Assembly: GCF_025698545.1 (NCBI RefSeq)
Contig: NC_068575.1
Span: 62,567,980 to 62,631,979 of the forward strand
Source of the DNA: Gossypium raimondii
Taxonomy: Eukaryota; Streptophyta; Magnoliopsida; Malvales; Malvaceae
Direction of reading: 5' to 3'
DNA: 64,000 nucleotides
The position numbers were made by a program, and so were the translations under genes. This document shows, piece by piece, positions 57,239 through 64,000 of this stretch. The stretch's first letter is position 1. Each line of letters begins with the position of its first letter. Below the pieces are notes generated by a model that searched no databases, had not been told where the DNA came from, and saw only the letters and a list, made by a program, of their open reading frames with translations.

Positions 57239-60200
57239 ATGAGTCGATCCCCTTCTTTTTCTGTGAAGTCGGAGCTTAGTGTAAAAGCAGACCCAGATGC
57301 TATGCAACGATGGGTTCTTGCCTTTTGTATCATTAGATTTGATCTTGAACAAGGTCAGCTCATAGAAGAGTGTTATCCACCTGGTTGTCTTACACAAGAA
57401 GAGGAACTTGAGGTCGCTTTTAGTTCATTCCCGGATTCCGTTTCGCAGCACCAGAACCGTTCCAGCATCCACGATTGCATCTTCTTTTTCCGATTCCAAA
57501 GGCATAAACATTCCAAACAGGGTAATGGGACTTCATCTGAAATAAGCGAAATCGATGATAAAGAAACAAGTTCAACCCCGGACGAGGTGAAATCAATTCG
57601 GAGATCAAGAAGTACGGATATTAGTAAAAGTTCAAAATACTTGTATGGTTATGTATTCAATAGGCAAAGGCACGACGAGAGGCTAAAACGAGGTGGGGAA
57701 CAAAAATCTGTAGTAATTTTGTCTCATGGACCTTACTATAGCGTGTTTAGACCTTTGTTACAAATCATGGGTCCTCTGTACTTTGATATAGGAAGAAAAG
57801 CTATTGAACATATTGCTGGTTATGTTTCGTTGTGGCCTAGTCCTGTACCTGGTAAATTAATGGAGCTTCCGATTGGGAATGCAATGCTCAAAGTTAACTT
57901 GCCACCGGCTCACAGCTTGCCTTTGGAAAGTGGAATATCTTATGAAGAATCTGCTTCTTCTATGGCCCCTTTTCTTCCCAGTAATCCATCGGTGCCACAA
58001 GGTCTATTTCACGATTCAGATATTTTCGGAACGTTCAGAGGACTTTTATTGCAACTTTGGTTATTGTGGGAGTTGTTGCTTATCGGTGAGCCAATTCTTA
58101 TCATAGCACCAACTCCTCCACAATGCTGCGAGGCTGTAGCAAGTCTCGTCAGCTTAGTTGCACCTTTACTTTGTAGTGTTGACTTTAGACCATATTTTAC
58201 CATCCATGATCCTGACTTTGCTCAATTGAATGCACTTCAAGAAGGGGACAAATATCCACCTATGGTTTTGGGTGTCACAAATCTCTTTTTCCTTAAAGCT
58301 CTTCGTTATATCCCACACATTGTGTCGGTTGGAAGCCCTGCACCGAGTTCAAGTAGGGTTACCATTGCAAGTAGGTCCACTGGAAGAATTCCTGCTAAAC
58401 AGGAAGGATTTGGTCTTCAACAGCTTTCCTTAAAGAAGTTCTCTCCTTCAAGTTTGTTTAATGCCGTGAAGCTGAGGAGAGACGGCCCTCTCTGTCTCAT
58501 GACAGAGCATAAGGAGGCAATTTGGAGCACTTATGTTGCAACTACAAAGCCCGACACTTCTATCTTGAATAGGCTTATTGATGCTGGAATGTCACCAAGG
58601 GTCGAGGAATCTATGTCTGTTGTTAATAATGAGATATTACGGCGGCACTTCTTGGAGCTCACAACCAACTTTTTGGCACCTTTTGGACCATATTTTAGGG
58701 CTACTACTCCTTCTGAAGGTTCGTCACCATACGCTGACCCCCCTCCATTACCTCCATTTAATGCTGATGATTTTCTTATGAGCTTATCAGCAAGAGGGGT
58801 GGGAAAGTTTCTCTCGAAGCGAATGAGATCTAACTGGCTGGACCTGTATAGGTAATGTGAATCTTTTCTTCGATTTCTCAGCTTTAGTAGTTGGTTTCTT
58901 TTGTATTTTTATTGCTTGTGCATGCAATCTTTGGCTATTGCAGTCTATTAATTGTTCATTTGAGCTAGAAACACATTTCTCTTTGCATTCAGGCGTTTTC
59001 TTAAAGGACCCAACTTTTTGCCATGGTTTCAAAGACGGCTTGCTATTGCGGAAAATGAACAACATAGATTGTGGAGGCAGGCAAGAATGAAGACTGATAT
59101 ACATCTCCTTATAACTAAAATGCCCGAATTGGAAATTGTTGACTGCTTTGACGCTATTGAGAGGCATCTTCTCGGGGAAATGCAGGTAATTTTGCCTTTT
59201 TTAGGATGATATAGATGTTTCTGAATGATTGACTGCATCATTGCTATTAAGAGAAGCAATTAGTGTGGGTTACATGCTCATGATATACATTTTGATATGT
59301 AGACCTCGTCCCCCTTTTCACTTGTTTCTATCCTTAATCTTTGCTGCCTTTTACTTTGAACATATTTGCCCCCCACAGCCCGGGGGGGTGGGGTTTACAA
59401 TTAAAAAGAGTGAAATATTATGGATATATGTAAATTAAGAACACTGAAAGAGATATTCTAGAGCCAATACTAGCAATAATTAAACAGACGAGAGATAAAA
59501 ATAACAGAAAAAAAAGAAAGTGGAGAACATGTCAATGCCTCGATGCAGAAATTGGAGCAAGTTATTAGATGGCATTCTACTACATTGTTTATGAAAGGTG
59601 GAGTACAGATAGCTGTCCCATGTAAACTAGGCTCGAAATTGTTCATGCACGTATTGGTTTTAAGCCTAACCAGGCCTGACAAGACAAATGTGAATGACAT
59701 ATTTTTAGATGTTTTTAGGTAAAAGTACCAGAGACCTTATACGAGTAGTCAGATTACATTTTGCTCTCTCTACTAAAAAATGGGCAAATTAGTCTTTGTA
59801 TGTTAGATCAAAGAGCAAACTGGTTTTTCTTTTAAAAATTCCATTTGTTTTTACTGTTAAAAACTGGTCATTGTATGCCAACATGAGATACACATGACAT
59901 GTCACATGTAATTGTCTAGTTATTCTGTTAGCTACACCAGTTTTTAACAGTAGAATAGATGAATTTTTAATAGAAATTATCAATTTGCACTTTAATATAA
60001 CGTACAGGGACTAATTTGCCCAATTTTTTAAGTTAAGAGGGCAAAATGCAATCTGACTCCTAGTATAGGGGCCTCCATGGTACTTTTACCTATGTTTTTA
60101 CTAGAGCAGTCTAATTTCGCCGCTGTTTCACATTTTTCGTTTGAGACGATTAAAATAAATTAGGTTTAGTTTGGTGCTAGACTTGATGTTATGGTTGAAG

Positions 60201-61397
60201 AAGCCTATGCTCAACTTTTTGATGAATTTTTCCTGTACTCCTTGGGTTTTGATTTCTGAATGATTCATTTCACCCTTTTATCTCTTCATAACTGTGTCTG
60301 CTGTCATTTGTTCCTCACTGATCAGCTATAATGTAGCACTTCCCGGGTCTTGAATGATTCATTTCTCCCTTGCTCTTGTCTTAAATATGTCGATGCGCCA
60401 CGTACCGGCGTTATTATTCTTGTAATAAATCATTTAGACAAACATGCCTTTGAATCCCTCGTTTTCTTCCTCCTTATCCAGCTCTAAAATGGCATCATTG
60501 TCCTTTTGACTACTTACTATATTTTAATATGCTTAATACCTGTCTTGCTTCATTCCAATGTCTGCAAATGAATTTCTTTCGAGCACCCATTCTTGTATTA
60601 AGAACACTGTTTTAATGATTTATCATGTATTTGGGGGAAGTTATTATTTGCCCAGATATTGTCAACCATTTATATGCTGTGTCATCTATCTTGTAATGCC
60701 GGATACGTTCTAGTTATCTTCACGTCTTCCATCTCGATTAATGTGCATCCTAGCACGCATGCATGTCACATGCAGAAGCTGAAAATAACTGCCTGCGTGA
60801 GAGAGATGATTTGCCTTTGTGAAAGCACTAAATTTCTTTGATTCTGTCTTGTACGAGTATTCTTTTTTTCCCGTTCTTTTTTTATAAGTACATGTTAAGA
60901 ATAACCGCAGAAAACCGAGATTTCTAGTGAAAGTGGTAACAGAGAAAATGGATCGATGCAATAATTCCGTGTCTTGTTCCTCTGCAGTCAGCATAATAAT
61001 TTTGTTTGATAACTATTGGTTATGGAACAAACTTGTGTGAAAATCATAATGTACTTTTAAGTTCTCTTTTAGTATGTTCTGTATGACTTGCTTACATTAC
61101 AAAATTTCATGCTTTGATGGTTAAATTCATACAAACTCAGTGTAATGATCCGCTAAATGTAATCTTCAGCTGCAGCAATCTGGAAGGGCAATATCGGACT
61201 CTGCAACAATGTGTCAGAAATTGAAGGGTGATCTACAGGCAGTGTTCAACGTACTTCCAAACGACATGCAGCAGCTTTTGCTTTTAAACCCCCAAAGAGC
61301 AGCTCTTTTACAGGGAAGTTCAAGTCCAGAACTAACGAAACTTCCTGGCCGTCCTTCGATTCAAGTCGGGGTTGTATCCTCCAACTCACCAAGATAA
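57239..61397 (+). CDS. DENND6-like DENN-domain protein (Rab guanine nucleotide exchange factor)
   Basis: Homologue of animal DENND6/FAM116, a Rab14 exchange factor of endosomal recycling; the plant protein's Rab partner is not shown by sequence. Exons 57239-58851, 58993-59185 and 61170-61397 join in phase to 677 residues, close to plant family length. The N-terminal longin-like DENN part begins at about 22 (MQRWVLAFCIIRFDLEQGQL). A charged, serine-rich linker (about 95-135) follows, then KYLYGYVFNRQRHDERLKRG, the block GPLYFDIGRKAIEHIAGY, and the core helix-strand LWELLLIGEPILIIAPTP (about 275-292), followed by FRPYFTIHDPDFAQL (about 316-330). The C-terminus ends SSNSPR. The second intron is 1,984 bases long and hosts a MITE. 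The frame is intact. The identification rests on remembered family motifs and is strong. Confidence 0.9.
59717..60091. mobile_element. Fold-back MITE, best preserved copy, in DENND6-like intron 2
   Basis: Termini AGGTAAAAGTACC and GGTACTTTTACCT are perfect inverted repeats. The arms remain mirrored for over 100 bases (CAGATTACATTTTGCTCTCT against GAGGGCAAAATGCAATCTGA; ACTGTTAAAAACTGGTCA against CAGTTTTTAACAGTAG). ATGTTTTT flanks both ends (59709-59716 and 60092-60099), an 8-base target-site duplication, as in hAT-type insertions (9 bases in Mutator-type would also be near). No coding capacity. Confidence 0.85.
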
Positions 61398-62009
61398 CCT
61401 AAAAGGGAAAAGAAAAGGTATCTCTAGGAATCAGGTCGGCTCTGGTATATCCGAGGGTTGTCTTCATATCGAAAATGGCACGACCTGTGATTGTTTTTTT
61501 TTTCGGAACGGAGAATCCCCCCCCCCCTCTCCCCCGACTTTTGGCGTAATTTGTTCATATAGGTGAGACTAAAAATACACTTTGCAACTCAGTTTTTTTC
61601 TGTACAATCATGTGTCATGCAATTTCTTAGAATTTTTATATTTTATTGACTTTTGCCTCGTCTTTGAATCAACCCTGCCTTGAAACATATTTGAAATTGA
61701 TTTATTTGCTAAACTTACAAAAGAATCTGAAAAAAGTTAATTGGTATTGCTATTTTTCTTGTTTTCAGGTCACTAAGTTCACAAAAGAAATTAAGTTTCC
61801 ATCATTATTATTATTAATTTCCATTTTGTAAAGAAGATAACCTTTATTCACTATGATGAGAAGCTGGCTTTCTTGCAATTAATCTTTCATGCTGAATGAT
61901 TAGATTAAATAATAAGATTAATATATTATTTGATATCCGAGTTTAATTTTAGTATCTAGACCAAACGATATCAAGTGGAGGTCATAAATTTTAACACGTG
62001 TGTTCAAGT
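61398..62009 (+). other. DENND6-like 3' untranslated region and spacer
   Basis: Probable 3' untranslated region to about 61650, with a C-rich run at about 61518-61535, then AT-rich spacer. No gene seen. Confidence 0.45.
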
Positions 62010-62011
62010 AA

Positions 62012-62053
<42 letters not shown>
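62010..62053. repeat. Compound (TA)n(GA)n microsatellite
   Basis: About 7 TA units followed by about 13 GA units. Confidence 0.85.
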
Positions 62054-62056
<3 letters not shown>

Positions 62057-63084
62057 TTAATTAGAACAGAAAGAGTTTAAATATCAATTTGAATATTGAA
62101 ATCAAATTTAAGCACTTAATTTAAAAAAATTCAAATATTAGATTAAACATTAAAATCAAACTCAAGTACTTAATTTGAAATTAATTTAGGTACAACCCAA
62201 ATAATAATACTTTCAAGAATCCATCAATAAGCTAAGTTCTTCTCTTCATTATTAATTCCAAAGAGTTGCACTCATCCTTATCTTCAAAATCATCTTCACG
62301 TTTTAAGTAGAAAAGAAAATTCAACATTGTTGGGCGTAAATTAAAGGAGTTTTCTCTTACTTTTCAGCTTTGATAGTGATTCTCATTTTAATTAAAATAA
62401 TTACTTTTATTACGACTTCATTCATTAAAATTTGTACATAATTTTAACGATTGAATTATCGCTTTGATCTCTATTTTTAAATTAAAATTTCAGTAACTCA
62501 TTCAAATCGAATCATATTTAATTTAAAATAAATTTGAATATTTTTCGTACCATTTCTCTTTAATTAGTATTCTCTCACATCACATGCATAGATTTGTAGT
62601 CAACAAAATCTACTTTATTAAGATTATGTAATCGATCTATTAAAGATTACACTTTTGATTATATAATAATCTCACTTCCCTCTATTGGTATATTGCTCAT
62701 TTTCAAGAAAAAAAGACATAATCATTTAATGATTTAATTTAATGGAAACAACACAGTAACTGCAAATTTTTAATACTAGATAAGTAAACCCTATGATTAA
62801 ATTTATAATTATTTCTGGGTTTCTGTTAATCCTCCTCAATTATCAATAAAGAGAAAATTGTTTTCAATTTTGCAACTTTGCCTTGCATACATTTAATATG
62901 AGTATGCTCAAACTTTTTAAAGTCGAAGTTATCGAGCCAATTAGATCCAAATCTAAATTTTAAAAAAGCAATTTATTTGAGATGAAGAATTAGAGAAATC
63001 AAGCCTTCTTTTTATTCTAAGTTGGATCCTTAGACGCTTAAACCATGTCTTTCAAATTGTTGCAATATTAATTTTTTTGATTGT
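62054..63084. other. Intergenic, no gene seen
   Basis: AT-rich. Phrases such as TTAAGCACTTAATTT and TCAAGTACTTAATTTG recur at 62100-62185. No frame of interest. Confidence 0.45.
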
Positions 63085-63570
63085 TGGTTAAATTTTGTTA
63101 TTAATCCCTGTACTTTACGAAAGTTGTAGATTTAATCTCCGTGCTTTAATTTGATCAATTTTAATCACTATACTTTTTAAGATTTAAAATTTTAACCATC
63201 ACCAAATGATTACTGTTAATTAGTTAAGCTATGTTATACTATTTTCAAGATCTAACGTGTCAAACATATATATTATCATATATGTTATAACATGTCAACT
63301 TATTTCCTCATAATAATCATTGAAAATCTAGTTAATGAATTAGTGACGGTCATTTGAGTCAAGACTGCAATTTCAAAATTCGAAAAACATAGACTTAGAG
63401 CGATCCAAGTAGACAATATGGATCAATTGTCCACATAGTATAGAACTAGCAATTGAGCTTAACCAACCAGATTTAAATGCTAATGTTTGGGTTATGACTA
63501 AAATTCATCAATTCGAAAAAGACTAAAATTGATCAAATTAAATTACAAAACTAAATCCAAGGGTGAATAC
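63085..63570. mobile_element. Fold-back element, about 485 bp
   Basis: The left arm (about 63085-63200) reads TTTAATTTGATCAATTTTAA with neighbouring TTTAATCTCCG. The right arm (about 63485-63570) holds ACTAAAATTGATCAAATTAA and ACTAAATCCAAGGG. The middle (GTGACGGTCATTTGAGTC, GTCCACATAGTATAG) is non-coding. Confidence 0.5.
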
Positions 63571-64000
63571 AAGCCCCCAATGAAAAATTGCAGTTCTAAT
63601 CCCTTATAAATGGTCAAATTATAAATTAATATAGAGTAAAATTATTCTTTGACCCCTCTAAAAAGAAAATCTATTTAGTCCCTTTAGAAATAATGAAAAC
63701 ATAAATTAATACATGAAAAACCATCTCAAACTTTTATAATTCAATTTTAGCCCCATTAAAAGAATTTTGGATTCGCCCCTGACTAAATCTTCAACTTTCG
63801 CAAATTACAGTGAGCAATAACAGAATTTAACCTAGATTGTTCTGCTATACCAAGCACAAAAGAGCATAATGAGGGCCAAGAAAAAAGATGATCCTTATAT
63901 AAACATTTGATGATATAGTACATAAAATATAAACGAAAATATAAATTAAACTAGTAGCTAACTCCCTACCAGCACATATACACACATACATACATGCATA
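63571..64000. other. Intergenic, decayed repeat phrases, no gene seen
   Basis: Bases 63620-63785 hold TTTGACCCCTCTAAAAAG, TTTAGCCCCATTAAAAG and GGATTCGCCCCTGA. This is a repeat type whose reverse complement appears at about 33620-33800. The window ends in a (CATA)-like tract. Confidence 0.4.

Overview
The window is nuclear DNA of a dicot plant, very AT-rich, with spliced genes, GT-AG introns and many short fold-back (MITE-like) elements. The repeat types look like those of cotton (Gossypium, Malvaceae). That assignment is from memory of repeat families, not from a search.

Seven intact protein genes and one broken gene copy can be supported: (1) a 17-exon mitochondrial intermediate peptidase, minus strand, 1.0-6.6 kb; (2) a domesticated hAT transposase with a BED zinc finger (DAYSLEEPER/RICESLEEPER type), plus strand, 9.8-13.4 kb; (3) a single-exon oleosin, plus strand, 15.0-15.5 kb; (4) a small conserved plant protein of unknown function, minus strand, 16.6-17.1 kb; (5) an inositol polyphosphate multikinase (IPK2), minus strand, 21.7-22.6 kb, with a spliced leader reaching 23.4 kb; (6) a CLE signalling-peptide precursor, minus strand, 27.3-27.6 kb; (7) a CYC/TB1-class TCP transcription factor, minus strand, 46.9-48.0 kb, with a second, frameshifted copy at 43.9-45.0 kb; (8) a DENND6-type Rab GEF, plus strand, 57.2-61.4 kb. 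The genes look functionally unrelated. This is ordinary plant gene order, not an operon or cluster.

The rest, including the long stretch from 28.7 to 42 kb, is gene-poor. It holds several fold-back element families, a tRNA-derived SINE-like unit, two RNase H-like fragments of LINE type, one short fossil of a plant pararetrovirus-like reverse transcriptase, local tandem duplications and microsatellites.

The most notable structure is the perfect tandem duplication of about 2.97 kb around the TCP gene. By my reading the two copies differ only by 12 single-run length changes and no substitutions. One of these changes breaks the TCP domain in copy 1. This is either an extremely recent duplication or a long-read assembly artefact. 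A second, older duplication repeats the IPK2 leader/promoter flank without the gene. I found no convincing new biological system.
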